Notes: generated by a model from the sequence alone, not told the origin. Counted from the stretch's first letter, positions 21,926-30,356 are shown. The stretch: 36,236 bases of DNA from Bacteroidaceae bacterium (GCA_017556045.1 JAFZFF010000051.1:1-36236); one strand, 5' to 3'. Program-made: numbers and translations.

Positions 21926-23809
21926 TTAATAGGTGCGCATACCGTATACATGAGGCAGCGATGAGATGGCATCCTTGAGCTGCTTGATCTCATTGTGTGA
22001 ATGTACGTATACTTCGAAGTCGGTAGAGACGATGTCGTCTTCGATGGTAGACTGAAGATTGCCAAGACTGAGCTTCATGGTGTCAGACACGAGAGACACA
22101 ATGGCCAGCAACAACTGGTCTTTGTTGACAGACTCTACATGGAAATGGATGGGATATACCATCTGCTCAAACTCGCGCATGTCTACTTTCTGTTCTATGC
22201 TATCACCCTTCTGAGCAGCTTTCTCAATGGCATGGGGACAGTGACACTGGTGTACCTCGATGCGTCCGTCAGAGAGTTTGAAGCCGATAACCTCATCACC
22301 AGAGATGGGCTTACACTCGGGACAGATGACGAAATTCTCACCTACCTTGACAGGATGGCGATTGAGATGGCGACGGATGCCGACACGAGCCTTATAAGTG
22401 ATGACATGATTGAGCCATGACTTATCGATAGAGGGTACGTCATCAGTGCCGATGCGTACGCGGTCACCCTTGCGGAGAACGGTTTTGGCCGAGCAGAGCT
22501 TGTCGTTGATAATAGCAAACTTCATCTGCTCGCCTATCTTGTTGTGTATCTCGAAGGCAAAATCAATGGCTGTAGCACCCTTGGGGAGGATAACCATCTT
22601 GCCCTTGGGAGTGAACACGTAGATATCGTCTTCGTAAAAGGTAGAGCGTACATCTTCCATAAAACGACCACTCTTACCCTGATCGGCGAGTTCTCTGAGT
22701 ACACGCTTGAAGTTGTCAATCCAGCGCTCTATACCATGTTCGTCGCGATCGACGAGGCAGCCTCGATTAGATACTCTCATCATTTCGGTAGAGGCGATGT
22801 GTACCTCCATCCAGCGTCCTTCGTTGCCCATGAGCTTGCAATGGAGACTGCGGTAGTTATTGTCCTTAGATACGTCGAGGTAGCTATTCATGCTGCTGGG
22901 CTTCTCCACATACATACTGGTGATGAGGGTATAGATAAATAGCGCCATTTCCTTCTCAGACATACCCATCTCCTTCCAGTTGTCATATACGATATGTACG
23001 ATGCGGATATGTTCTACCTCGCTGAGCGATATGCGGTCCTCCTTCATCTTAGCGTAGATGGAGTAGGCCGAGCGGGGCTCACATACTACCTTTGCCTTGA
23101 TACCACGGCGCTCGAGGGTCTCACGGATGGGTTGCATCCATGCCTCTGCAGCTTCTGCATGAGTCTCGACATAGTTGGTAATATAGCTCTTGACCTCATC
23201 GTACTCATGGGGCTGGCGATAGCGGAAGCTAAGGTTCTCGAGCTCAGTCTTCACCTGATACAGTCCGAGGCGGTGAGCCAAGGGTGCATAGAAATAGTCG
23301 GTCTCAGAGGCTATCTTGAGTTGCTTGTGAGGAAGCATCGACTTGAGAGTACGCATATTGTGCAAGCGGTCAGCAAGTTTAAGCAGCAGGGCTCGTATGT
23401 CGTAGTGGATAGACTGCAACATCTGCTTGTAGTTATCGACCTGTAGGGAAGTCTCGTACTTCTCGCTCTTACGCTTGGTGACAGTATCAACAATCGTAGC
23501 TACGTCATCACCAAAAAGTTCGCGTATCTCCTTAATGGTATGATCGGTATCCTCGACAACATCGTGTAGGAGTGCCGCACAAATGGGATTGGCACCGAGG
23601 CCTATCTCGTTGGCCACGATCATCGCCACAGCTATGGGGTGTAGTATGTAGGGTTCGCCACTCTTACGTCGCTGGGGGCGATGCGCCTCCTCAGCCAGAT
23701 AATAGGAGCGGTGTATACGGTCAATCTCATCGGCATCAAATCCGCGCTGGGCTACACACGCAAAGAGCTCGTCACGCTGCTCTATCACCATTTTCTCAAA
23801 ATCATTCAT
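21926..23809 (-). CDS. RelA/SpoT-family (p)ppGpp enzyme, probably hydrolase-dominant
   Basis: A 627-residue stringent-response protein, shorter than the usual 720-750. The HD hydrolase domain is complete: H57, H82-D83, E86-D87 and D147 in KLADRLHNMRT. The synthetase domain (about 210-370) keeps YSIYAKM, but its core motifs deviate. SKDNNYRSLH stands where NPKxNGYQSLH is usual, MEVHIAS replaces EIQIRT, and VEHIRIVHI lacks the D of the usual D-x-x-x-x-R-I strand. TGS (about 397-455), a zinc-finger-like CPEC...HQCHCPH, and a C-terminal ACT domain follow. I infer that it mainly degrades (p)ppGpp and that another homologue elsewhere makes it. It follows the amidase gene by 31 bp on the same strand. 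Confidence 0.85.
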   Translation of the reverse strand: MNDFEKMVIEQRDELFACVAQRGFDADEIDRIHRSYYLAEEAHRPQRRKSGEPYILHPIAVAMIVANEIGLGANPICAALLHDVVEDTDHTIKEIRELFGDDVATIVDTVTKRKSEKYETSLQVDNYKQMLQSIHYDIRALLLKLADRLHNMRTLKSMLPHKQLKIASETDYFYAPLAHRLGLYQVKTELENLSFRYRQPHEYDEVKSYITNYVETHAEAAEAWMQPIRETLERRGIKAKVVCEPRSAYSIYAKMKEDRISLSEVEHIRIVHIVYDNWKEMGMSEKEMALFIYTLITSMYVEKPSSMNSYLDVSKDNNYRSLHCKLMGNEGRWMEVHIASTEMMRVSNRGCLVDRDEHGIERWIDNFKRVLRELADQGKSGRFMEDVRSTFYEDDIYVFTPKGKMVILPKGATAIDFAFEIHNKIGEQMKFAIINDKLCSAKTVLRKGDRVRIGTDDVPSIDKSWLNHVITYKARVGIRRHLNRHPVKVGENFVICPECKPISGDEVIGFKLSDGRIEVHQCHCPHAIEKAAQKGDSIEQKVDMREFEQMVYPIHFHVESVNKDQLLLAIVSLVSDTMKLSLGNLQSTIEDDIVSTDFEVYVHSHNEIKQLKDAISSLPHVYGMRTY

Positions 23810-23840
23810 AGCTGTGCCTTTATGTTGGTTGTTTTATGTT

Positions 23841-24605
23841 TTATGCCAGGGTAAATTCGTCGGAATCGGTCAGTGAGGGGAACTTATCGCGATAGTGACG
23901 CAACTCATCCATCTTAACCTCGTAGCTGACTACCTGCTCAGTGTGATCATCGCACTTGGCAGCTACGAAACCAAAGAAGTCAATGGCAGCCGTACCACCA
24001 TCGTAGCAACACATGGGATCATTGCCCACACGGTTGACACCGATAACAACGGCCTGATTCTCAATAGCACGAGCACGCAGCAACACGTCCCAAGCCATTC
24101 GACGCTTATCGGGCCAGTTGGCTACATAGAGAGCTACATCATAGTCGTCTCTGTTGCGACCAAAGACGGGGAAACGCAAGTCATAGCATACCTGCAAGAA
24201 GAAGCGTACACCACGGAACTCTACGATGACACGGTCTCGACCAGCCTCGTAGCACTTATCTTCACCAGAGTAGCTGAAGAGGTGACGCTTATCGTAGTAG
24301 GTGACCTTGCCATCAGGCTCGACGAAATACATGCGATTCTTATATCCACCCTCGGGAGCTATAGCTGCTACGCTGCCTACGATAGCAGCATTACTCTCAG
24401 CAGCCACACGGCGCATCCACTCGAGTGTAGGGCCCTGCATAGGCTCAGCGATACGAGCGGGATCCATACAGAAACCCGTGGTAAACATCTCGGGAAGCAC
24501 ATATACATCGGCTCCAGGATTATGTGATATCAATTCCTCGGCATGGCTAAGATTAGCCTCTCTATCACACCACGCGAGGTCCATCTGAATAAGCGATATT
24601 TTCAT
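23841..24605 (-). CDS. Nitrilase-superfamily omega-amidase (YafV-like)
   Basis: A 254-residue cytoplasmic carbon-nitrogen hydrolase. The Glu-Lys-Cys triad is visible as E39 (VLPEMFTTGF), K106 (YYDKRHLF) and C140 (QVCYDLRFPVF). The MFTTGF and RFPVFGRN motifs fit the omega-amidase branch, which hydrolyses alpha-ketoglutaramate or alpha-ketosuccinamate arising in transamination and so acts in metabolite repair. Length is standard. It is first in a two-gene unit with the RelA/SpoT gene. A minus-strand TACTTTTG (24660-24667) with ATTG 20 bp upstream is a plausible promoter. A functional connection with (p)ppGpp is not implied by the sequence. Confidence 0.85.
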   Translation of the reverse strand: MKISLIQMDLAWCDREANLSHAEELISHNPGADVYVLPEMFTTGFCMDPARIAEPMQGPTLEWMRRVAAESNAAIVGSVAAIAPEGGYKNRMYFVEPDGKVTYYDKRHLFSYSGEDKCYEAGRDRVIVEFRGVRFFLQVCYDLRFPVFGRNRDDYDVALYVANWPDKRRMAWDVLLRARAIENQAVVIGVNRVGNDPMCCYDGGTAAIDFFGFVAAKCDDHTEQVVSYEVKMDELRHYRDKFPSLTDSDEFTLA

Positions 24606-24659
24606 TGTCTAATGTTTCGTTTGTCAGTCATTATTCTTGGTAAAAAATCATTACCTCCG

Positions 24660-24691
24660 CAAAAGTAACATATTTTCTGAGTTCAACCAAT
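24660..24691 (-). promoter_or_regulatory. Putative promoter of the amidase-RelA/SpoT unit
   Basis: On the minus strand TACTTTTG (24660-24667) matches TAnnTTTG. ATTG (24688-24691), 20 bp upstream, matches three of four -33 bases. Confidence 0.45.
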
Positions 24692-24741
24692 AATTGTTAA
24701 ACATTATTACAGCTAAGATTTTTATTAAAGGTATAAAGAGA

Positions 24742-24773
24742 TTTGATTTTTCAAAAGAAAATATGTTACTTTG
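24742..24773 (+). promoter_or_regulatory. Putative promoter of the DUF4492-cydAB operon
   Basis: TTTG (24742-24745), a 20-bp spacer and TTACTTTG (24766-24773, one base off TAnnTTTG) lie 22 bp before the DUF4492 start codon. No FNR-like operator was obvious. Confidence 0.5.
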
Positions 24774-24795
24774 TATGCAGACACAAGCTATAACC

Positions 24796-25005
24796 ATGAG
24801 AAAAGTACTCGCATCGATATATCACTTCTATGCCGACGGATTTAAGCAGATGACATGGGGGCGACAGCTGTGGTGGCTCATATTGCTCAAAGCCATCATC
24901 CTGTTTGTCGTACTCCGAGTATTTTTCTTCCGTCCCACGTTGGCCGGAAAAAGTGAACAAGAGAAGATTGAGCATGTAGGAATGCAACTGACTACAAACC
25001 ACTAA
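24796..25005 (+). CDS. DUF4492 small membrane protein linked to cytochrome bd
   Basis: 69 residues starting MRKVLASIYHFYADGFKQMTWGRQLW. One transmembrane helix (about 24-41, LWWLILLKAIILFVVLRVFF) is followed by a short charged tail. Proteins with this pattern (DUF4492) sit immediately before cydA in Bacteroidetes and some Campylobacterota. A role as a small subunit or assembly factor of the oxidase, comparable to CydX, is an inference from position only. The reading frame is open further upstream (to 24694), but the family begins at 24796, just after the promoter. The gap to cydA is 13 bp. Confidence 0.85.
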   Translation: MRKVLASIYHFYADGFKQMTWGRQLWWLILLKAIILFVVLRVFFFRPTLAGKSEQEKIEHVGMQLTTNH

Positions 25006-25018
25006 ACACATATACATT

Positions 25019-26506
25019 ATGGTAGACACCGCATTAGTTGATTGGTCAAGACTGCAGTTTGCACTGACAGCCGGATACCATTGGATTTTTGTACCGCTCA
25101 CATTGGGACTAGCGGTCATCATGGCCACGATGGAAACCATCTACGTCATCCGAGGTGATGATTTTTGGAAGCAGACGGCCAAATTTTGGATGAAGCTCTT
25201 CGGCATCAACTTTGCCGTAGGCATTGCTACAGGCATCATCCTGGAGTTTGAGTTTGGTACCAACTGGAGCAACTACTCGTGGTTTGTGGGCGACATCTTT
25301 GGAGCTCCGCTCGCCATCGAGGGTATCTTTGCCTTCTTCATGGAGGCTACGTTCTTTGCGGTAATGTTCTTCGGATGGGATAAGGTAAGCCGCCGTACCC
25401 ATCTCCTCTGCACCTGGCTCACAGGCATCGGTGCTGCAATCTCTGCCGTATGGATATTGGTGGCCAACTCATGGATGCAGCACCCTGTGGGCATGGCATT
25501 TAACCCCGACACTGTACGCCATGAGATGGTAGACTTCTGGGCCCTGGTACTCAATCCCGTAGCAGTCTCAAAGTTCTTCCACTCGGTCTTTAGCGGATGG
25601 ATGACAGGTGCCATCTTTGCCATCGGAATCAGCTGCTGGTATCTCATCAAGCAACGCCACGTACGCTTTGCCTTGGCCAGTATTCGTGTAGCCGCTATCG
25701 TTGGCATCAGTGGTACGCTGGCCGTGATGCTCAGTGGCGACAGTTCTGGTGTACATATTGCAAAATACCAGCCCATGAAGTTGGCTGCAGCAGAAGGGCT
25801 CAAAGAGGGTGGCACACGCGCTCCCTTCTCGATAGTTCCCGGAGTCGAAGTTCCTGGCGTACTCTCCTTCCTCGCCACACATGACATCAATGGCTATGTG
25901 CCTGGCATCAATAACCTGCTCAATGGATACACCACCCCCGACGGCATCAACTACCCCTCTGCCGAAGAGAAGATCGCACGTGGCAAGATGGCAATCGAGG
26001 CACTCAGAGAGTACCGTGCTCAGAGAGAGAGCAATCCTACAGAAGCAGCCAAGGCACGTGCCCTACTCGATGAGCATATCGACTACTTTGGCTACGGATA
26101 CATCGAATCTCGCGATGAACTTGTACCTTCTGTAACACTCGTTTACTGGGCCTTCCGCATCATGGTAGGCTTGGGCGGATTCCTCCTGGTGCTGATGATC
26201 GCTGTACTGTGGGCCGAGCGCAAGCAGTGCCTATCCAAAGCCAAGTGGTTACTCTGGACAGCCGTATGCGCTATACCTCTCGTATACCTTGCCGGACAGG
26301 CGGGATGGATAGTGGCAGAGGCAGGCCGCCAGCCATGGACCATCGAGGGTCTGTTACCTGTGAATGCAGCTGTATCAAGTGTCAGCGTAGCTGCAGTACA
26401 GACCACCTTCTTCCTCTTTGTAGCCATCTTCACCCTCTTCCTTGCCATTGAGATTCGTATCTTGATCAAGGCTATTAAGAAGGGACCGGAAGGAATTAAT
26501 AATTAG
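25019..26506 (+). CDS. cydA: Cytochrome bd ubiquinol/menaquinol oxidase subunit I
   Basis: 495-residue integral membrane subunit of the high-affinity terminal oxidase that reduces oxygen at low concentration. Heme ligands line up with those of E. coli: H21 (TAGYHWIF, b595), H188 (KFFHSVFSGW) and M382 (FRIMVGLGG, b558). The acidic channel residues E101 and E109 are present in EGIFAFFMEATFF. The quinol-loop residues K254 and E259 are in YQPMKLAAAEG, and GRQPWTIEG is intact. The quinol-binding loop lacks the long insertion of the E. coli enzyme. It lies between the DUF4492 gene and cydB. In an intestinal anaerobe this enzyme supports oxygen scavenging (nanaerobic growth). Confidence 0.96.
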   Translation: MVDTALVDWSRLQFALTAGYHWIFVPLTLGLAVIMATMETIYVIRGDDFWKQTAKFWMKLFGINFAVGIATGIILEFEFGTNWSNYSWFVGDIFGAPLAIEGIFAFFMEATFFAVMFFGWDKVSRRTHLLCTWLTGIGAAISAVWILVANSWMQHPVGMAFNPDTVRHEMVDFWALVLNPVAVSKFFHSVFSGWMTGAIFAIGISCWYLIKQRHVRFALASIRVAAIVGISGTLAVMLSGDSSGVHIAKYQPMKLAAAEGLKEGGTRAPFSIVPGVEVPGVLSFLATHDINGYVPGINNLLNGYTTPDGINYPSAEEKIARGKMAIEALREYRAQRESNPTEAAKARALLDEHIDYFGYGYIESRDELVPSVTLVYWAFRIMVGLGGFLLVLMIAVLWAERKQCLSKAKWLLWTAVCAIPLVYLAGQAGWIVAEAGRQPWTIEGLLPVNAAVSSVSVAAVQTTFFLFVAIFTLFLAIEIRILIKAIKKGPEGINN

Positions 26507-26518
26507 CCTACGGACGGC

Positions 26519-26560
26519 AAACTCTTAACTCTTCACTCTTAACTTTTCACTCTTCACTCC
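26519..26560. repeat. Low-complexity CTCTTAACTCTTCACT repeats between cydA and cydB
   Basis: The 55-bp spacer consists largely of imperfect repeats of ACTCTTAACTCTTCACTC. Similar runs are common in intergenic DNA of Bacteroides and relatives. It is transcribed within the operon and no function is evident. Confidence 0.6.
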
Positions 26561-26561
26561 C

Positions 26562-27704
26562 ATGATATCCTACGATTTTCTACAACACTATTGGTGGTTT
26601 CTCATAGCCCTCCTCGGAGGCTTACTCGTATTCCTACTCTTCGTGCAGGGAGGCAATGCGCTTATCTTCCTGGCCGGAAAAGAGGAGAGTGAGCGCCAGC
26701 TCATCGTCAACTCTACTGGTCGCAAGTGGGAACTCACCTTCACCACTCTCGTCACCTTTGGCGGCGCCTTTTTCGCCTCGTTCCCCCTCTTCTACAGCAC
26801 CAGCTTTGGCGGAGCCTATTGGGTGTGGATACTCATCCTCATCACCTTCGTATTCCAAGCTGTGTCGTATGAGTTTCAGAGCAAGGCAGGCAACCTCCTC
26901 GGCAAGACTCCCTTCCGCGTATTTCTCACCATCAATGGCTGTCTCGCCCCACTACTCATAGGCACAGCAGTAGGCACATTCTTCACCGGGTCACCGTTTG
27001 TGGTCAATAAGAATGCCGTGAGCGACATAGCATCTCCCATCATCAGTCGCTGGGCTACACCATGGCATGGACTCGAGGCCGTAGCCAACCCCTTCAACGT
27101 AGAGTTTGGCCTTATGGTGATGACGCTCGCCATCTGCCTTGGCGCACTATATATGATCAACAACATTGCTAACGACAAGCTCGCCACCCAGCTACGCCGT
27201 AGCCTACTCATCAGCTTCATAGCCTTTGCGCTGATGCTCGCGCTCGTACTCATGCAACTCTTCACCATGGAGGGCTTTGCCGTAGCTGCAGATGGCACTA
27301 TCGTGATGGAGCCCTACAAGTACCTGCATAATCTGTTGCAGATGCCCATAGTACTCGTGCTCTTCGTAGTAGGAGCCTTGCTGCTCGTGAGTGGCGTAGT
27401 ACTGACACTTACAAAGCCCTCCTTCAAGCGTGGCATATGGCTCACAGCACCTGGCACGGTGATGGCAGTAATGGCACTCTTCATGCTTGTAGGCTACAAC
27501 GCTACAGCATACTACCCATCGTCAAGTGACCTACAGTCGTCGCTCACACTGAGCAATAGTTGCTCCAGCGAATTTACTCTGAAAACTATGGCCGTAGTAT
27601 CTCTCATCATCCCCTTCGTGGTGGCCTACATCACCTACTTCTGGCGCCAGATGGACAAGAAATCACTCACCACAGAAGAGTTAGAAAGTACTGACAAATA
27701 TTAA
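26562..27704 (+). CDS. cydB: Cytochrome bd oxidase subunit II
   Basis: 380-residue membrane protein with about eight or nine hydrophobic helices. It starts MISYDFLQHYWWFLIALLGGLLVFLLFVQGG, the normal CydB opening (LQ.YWW.L...L.....QGG). GRKWELTFTTLVTFGGAFFASFP corresponds to the conserved W-E-x-N/T-x-x-W helix region. It pairs with CydA to form the oxidase. Separated from cydA by 55 bp of low-complexity repeats, and followed 28 bp later by the panE-like gene. Confidence 0.95.
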   Translation: MISYDFLQHYWWFLIALLGGLLVFLLFVQGGNALIFLAGKEESERQLIVNSTGRKWELTFTTLVTFGGAFFASFPLFYSTSFGGAYWVWILILITFVFQAVSYEFQSKAGNLLGKTPFRVFLTINGCLAPLLIGTAVGTFFTGSPFVVNKNAVSDIASPIISRWATPWHGLEAVANPFNVEFGLMVMTLAICLGALYMINNIANDKLATQLRRSLLISFIAFALMLALVLMQLFTMEGFAVAADGTIVMEPYKYLHNLLQMPIVLVLFVVGALLLVSGVVLTLTKPSFKRGIWLTAPGTVMAVMALFMLVGYNATAYYPSSSDLQSSLTLSNSCSSEFTLKTMAVVSLIIPFVVAYITYFWRQMDKKSLTTEELESTDKY

Positions 27705-27732
27705 TCAAACAACAAATAAAACTCACTACACT

Positions 27733-28740
27733 ATGCGAATAGCAATCTATGGTGCCGGCTCATTAGGCACAATCCTCGGGGCATACATCAGCAAGGCTGG
27801 AGTAGCTATCGAGCTCATCAATCGTAACAAAGCACACGTAGAGGCGCTCCAGACAAAGGGTGCACAAGTAACAGGCACGGTACAGTTCGTACAGCCCGTA
27901 GTGGCATATACTCCTGAAGAGATGAGCGGCCAATACGACATACTCTTCCTCATGACCAAGCAGCAGCACAATGCCGAAGTGGTAGCCATGCTCAAAGACT
28001 ACCTCGCACCTGACGGCGTGCTCGTGACTTTCCAAAACGGCCTGCCCGAGATGCAGATCGCCGAAATCTTAGGCGAAGAGCGCGTACTGGGATGCACTGT
28101 TGCGTGGGGAGCTACCCTACAATCACCCGGTATCTGCGAACTCACAAGCGAACCCGATGCACTATCATTCTCATTAGGTGCAATATCAGAGCAGAGAAGC
28201 AAGCATTTCGACAAGGTAAAAGAGATACTGGAACTCATGGGTACAGTAGATGTAGAAGAGAACTTCCTGGGCACCCGATGGAGCAAACTACTCATCAATG
28301 CCTCATTCTCAGGCATGAGTGCCGTGCTGGGCTGCACCTTTGGCGAAGCAGCCAGTCCCCGCGAATCACGCCGCATCGTACAAGCCCTCATCAAAGAATG
28401 TATCGACGTATGTCAGAAGGGTGGCATACGCATCGAACCCGTACAAGGCAAAGACATCGTAAAGTTGCTCAACTACACCAATCCTCTAAAGAAAGCACTC
28501 TCATACCTCATCATCCCCATCGCCATCCGCAAACATGCCAAGCTCAAAGCAAGCATGCTGCAAGATCTCGAGAAGGGCAAACTCACCGAAGTGGAAGCCA
28601 TCAACGGAGCCGTATCAGCATATGGCAGAAAGGTAAACTTCCCCACCCCAATGAACGACTGTGTAGTAAGAATCATTCACGACATCGAACAGGGCAAACT
28701 AACCCCCTCTTTTGATAATCTGAAGTATTTCAAAGCATAG
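27733..28740 (+). CDS. panE: 2-dehydropantoate 2-reductase (ketopantoate reductase) family
   Basis: A 335-residue cytoplasmic NADPH-dependent reductase. The Rossmann motif is GAGSLG (7-12). LFLMTKQQHN and the NGLPEM motif are the cofactor/substrate loop. TRWSKLLINASFSGMSAVLGCTFGE is the conserved helix carrying the catalytic lysine. The C-terminal helical domain ends PTPMNDCVVRIIHDIEQGKL, usual for the family. The expected step is ketopantoate to pantoate in pantothenate/CoA synthesis, but the family includes paralogues with other substrates. The gene follows cydB by 28 bp and ends at a strong terminator, so it probably shares the cyd transcript. Confidence 0.8.
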   Translation: MRIAIYGAGSLGTILGAYISKAGVAIELINRNKAHVEALQTKGAQVTGTVQFVQPVVAYTPEEMSGQYDILFLMTKQQHNAEVVAMLKDYLAPDGVLVTFQNGLPEMQIAEILGEERVLGCTVAWGATLQSPGICELTSEPDALSFSLGAISEQRSKHFDKVKEILELMGTVDVEENFLGTRWSKLLINASFSGMSAVLGCTFGEAASPRESRRIVQALIKECIDVCQKGGIRIEPVQGKDIVKLLNYTNPLKKALSYLIIPIAIRKHAKLKASMLQDLEKGKLTEVEAINGAVSAYGRKVNFPTPMNDCVVRIIHDIEQGKLTPSFDNLKYFKA

Positions 28741-28762
28741 AGAAATATAGAAACATTTTAGA

Positions 28763-28797
28763 ATAGTCGGGCCACTAAGATGGCTCGACTATTTTTA
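28763..28797 (+). terminator. Rho-independent terminator after panE
   Basis: A 12-bp stem (28763-28774 with 28781-28792, one G-U pair), a CTAAGA loop and TTTTT end the cyd-panE unit. Confidence 0.85.
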
Positions 28798-28854
28798 TAA
28801 TCTACTTTACATAAGGTGTCGGATGATACGTATGTGGCCAATTATACTTTTCGC

Positions 28855-29116
28855 TCTTCTTGGATTTGGGGAATAGAATTATAGAGCTTAAGTTACAAAA
28901 TGGGACACTCTACAAAGCCTTCAAGATACGTCTACGCCTATTTCTTAAAGACTTTATCGAGTTTTCTAACGTATCAAAACAAGACAGATAGAAATCCTGT
29001 ACAGGAAATTTGTGGCAGATTGTAAGGGGAATCCTTTGATTTGCTTACAAGAGATTGAAGTCGCAAGTATAGACTTTCTCGTTCTCGAAACAATCTCTTC
29101 GATTTCTTCCTGCATT
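28855..29116. repeat. Long dispersed repeat, copy 2, upstream of the YhcG gene
   Basis: Matches 5856-6095 over 239 bp with scattered differences, up to and including TTCTCGTTCTCGAAACAA (29076-29093). After that the two diverge apart from a short CTTCCTGCAT. It contains hairpin copy 2 (28914-28955). No coding region was seen in 28741-29294. From 29117 to 29215 I see nothing recognisable. Confidence 0.8.
28914..28955 (-). repeat. Conserved-loop hairpin, copy 2
   Basis: 13-nt arms at 28914-28926 and 28943-28955 with the loop AATAGGCGTAGACGTA on the minus strand, identical to copy 1. One arm base differs from copy 1 and turns a G-U pair into A-U. The minus-strand RNA therefore stays fully paired. 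Confidence 0.6.
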
Positions 29117-29222
29117 TTCCTAATCGCCCGTGGCGCGTTCTTTTCGCTTGCTTGGGGATTGGGGCTTAAATAAGAAAAGGATGAGGTGGTAAGATTATAC
29201 CAATATCAAAACTGCTATATCC

Positions 29223-29250
29223 AAACTGCAACAGGCTGTAGCAGTTTTTT
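29223..29250 (+). terminator. Terminator-like palindrome upstream of the YhcG gene
   Basis: 12-nt arms (AAACTGCAACAG at 29223-29234, CTGTAGCAGTTT at 29236-29247) have one A-A mismatch around a single G, followed by six T. It may end readthrough from the left. It is also a variant of the two palindromes inside the next gene. Confidence 0.5.
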
Positions 29251-29284
29251 GTGACTTTGTTGTTATAGAGTCTCTATTTTTTTA

Positions 29285-29292
29285 TACCTTTG
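29285..29292 (+). promoter_or_regulatory. -7 promoter element of the YhcG gene
   Basis: TACCTTTG matches TAnnTTTG. No convincing -33 TTTG occurs at 19-21 bp (the nearest, 29256-29259, is 25 bp away). The motif places transcription start near 29299 and favours the start codon at 29319. Confidence 0.4.
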
Positions 29293-29318
29293 CTTTGAAA
29301 CTATATACAGATACCCAT

Positions 29319-30353
29319 ATGACGGATTTAAGTATTACAAGACCATTCAGCGAAGATGATTATAACGAATTACTGCGACAGGCTGTCGCAGTAATCGAGA
29401 CTTCTCGGTTACAAATAGCAAAGCAACTAAATACTGTTGCAATGTCTTCGTATTGGGCGATAGGTAAATTATTGGAAGAAAAAAAACTTGACAGCAAGCA
29501 CGGCGATGGCATTGTCAAAAGATTGTCGGTAGATTTGAAGTCTAAATATCCCGATATGGGCTTATCTCCAAGAAACCTATGGGATATGAAGAAGTTTTAT
29601 CTCCGTTATAATGAGGGAGATACAAAACTGCGACAGGCTGTCGCAGTTTTGCCTTGGAGTCATAATCTGCTCCTGATGAACTACAACTTATCTCCCGAGC
29701 ATATTGTGTTTTATGCCAATGAAATTGTTTCTAAGGGTTGGTCGCGTGATATGTTGCGTCACGCACTTAAATCAGAATACCATCTTTCAATACAAGCGGT
29801 AGAGAAGTCTAATAACTTTGATTCCACATTGCCCGCTCAACAAGCCGACTATGCCAATGAAGTTTTCCGAAGCAGTTATAATCTCGGTTTCATCAATGCT
29901 GTTGAACCATTGAGAGAACTAGAACTTGAGCGTCGCCTTGTACAGAAGATTACTACCTTTATAATGGAACTAGGTAGCGGTTTCAGTTTTATTGGCAATC
30001 AACATACGCTGACCTACAATGACAAGGAATACCGCGTCGATTTGCTCTTCTTCCATCGCCGACTTCGCGCTATGGTTGCTATTGAGCTGAAGATAGGAGA
30101 GTTCAAGCCCGAATATGTAGGCAAGATGAATTTCTACCTTTCCTTATTGGATAAGTTAGAAAAGGCTCCCGATGAAAACCCGTCTATTGGTATCATCCTT
30201 TGTGCCGAGAAAGACCATTTAGATGTCGAACTGGCATTACAAGATATAAACAAGCCTATTGGTGTTGCTGAATATCAATACTTGTTGCCCAAGAATAAAT
30301 TGCAGGAGCTGGTGACTAATGAGATGAGAGAGTCGGAACAAACTGAGGATTAA
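29319..30353 (+). CDS. YhcG/DUF1016 family PD-(D/E)XK nuclease
   Basis: 344 residues (352 if started at 29295). The N-terminal DUF1016 helical domain has the usual SSYWAIGKLL and GLSPRNLWDMKKFY...LPWSHNLLLM. The C-terminal nuclease core is VDLLFFHRRLRAMVAIELKIGEF (D241, E256-x-K258 in the shorter numbering). The family is linked to restriction-modification loci and mobile DNA, but its biological role is not established. Two perfect palindromes lie in frame (29369-29395, 29623-29651), both encoding RQAVAV. Direct repeats of 25 bp flank the gene, the right one starting at the last base of the stop codon. No methylase or specificity subunit is adjacent. Codon use is AT-richer than in the cyd operon, suggesting transfer. 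Confidence 0.85.
   Translation: MTDLSITRPFSEDDYNELLRQAVAVIETSRLQIAKQLNTVAMSSYWAIGKLLEEKKLDSKHGDGIVKRLSVDLKSKYPDMGLSPRNLWDMKKFYLRYNEGDTKLRQAVAVLPWSHNLLLMNYNLSPEHIVFYANEIVSKGWSRDMLRHALKSEYHLSIQAVEKSNNFDSTLPAQQADYANEVFRSSYNLGFINAVEPLRELELERRLVQKITTFIMELGSGFSFIGNQHTLTYNDKEYRVDLLFFHRRLRAMVAIELKIGEFKPEYVGKMNFYLSLLDKLEKAPDENPSIGIILCAEKDHLDVELALQDINKPIGVAEYQYLLPKNKLQELVTNEMRESEQTED
29369..29395. repeat. In-frame perfect palindrome 1 in the YhcG gene
   Basis: 13-bp arms ATTACTGCGACAG and CTGTCGCAGTAAT around one G. The frame reads L-R-Q-A-V-A-V. The outer bases differ from palindrome 2 but remain complementary. Confidence 0.8.
29623..29651. repeat. In-frame perfect palindrome 2 in the YhcG gene
   Basis: 14-bp arms CAAAACTGCGACAG and CTGTCGCAGTTTTG around one G, again encoding L-R-Q-A-V-A-V, just before the conserved LPWSHN motif. 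Confidence 0.8.
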
Positions 30354-30356
30354 TAG

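Noticed and set aside
29319-30353. Complete restriction-modification system around the YhcG gene
   Set aside because: No methylase, specificity or helicase subunit is encoded nearby; the only neighbours are repeats.
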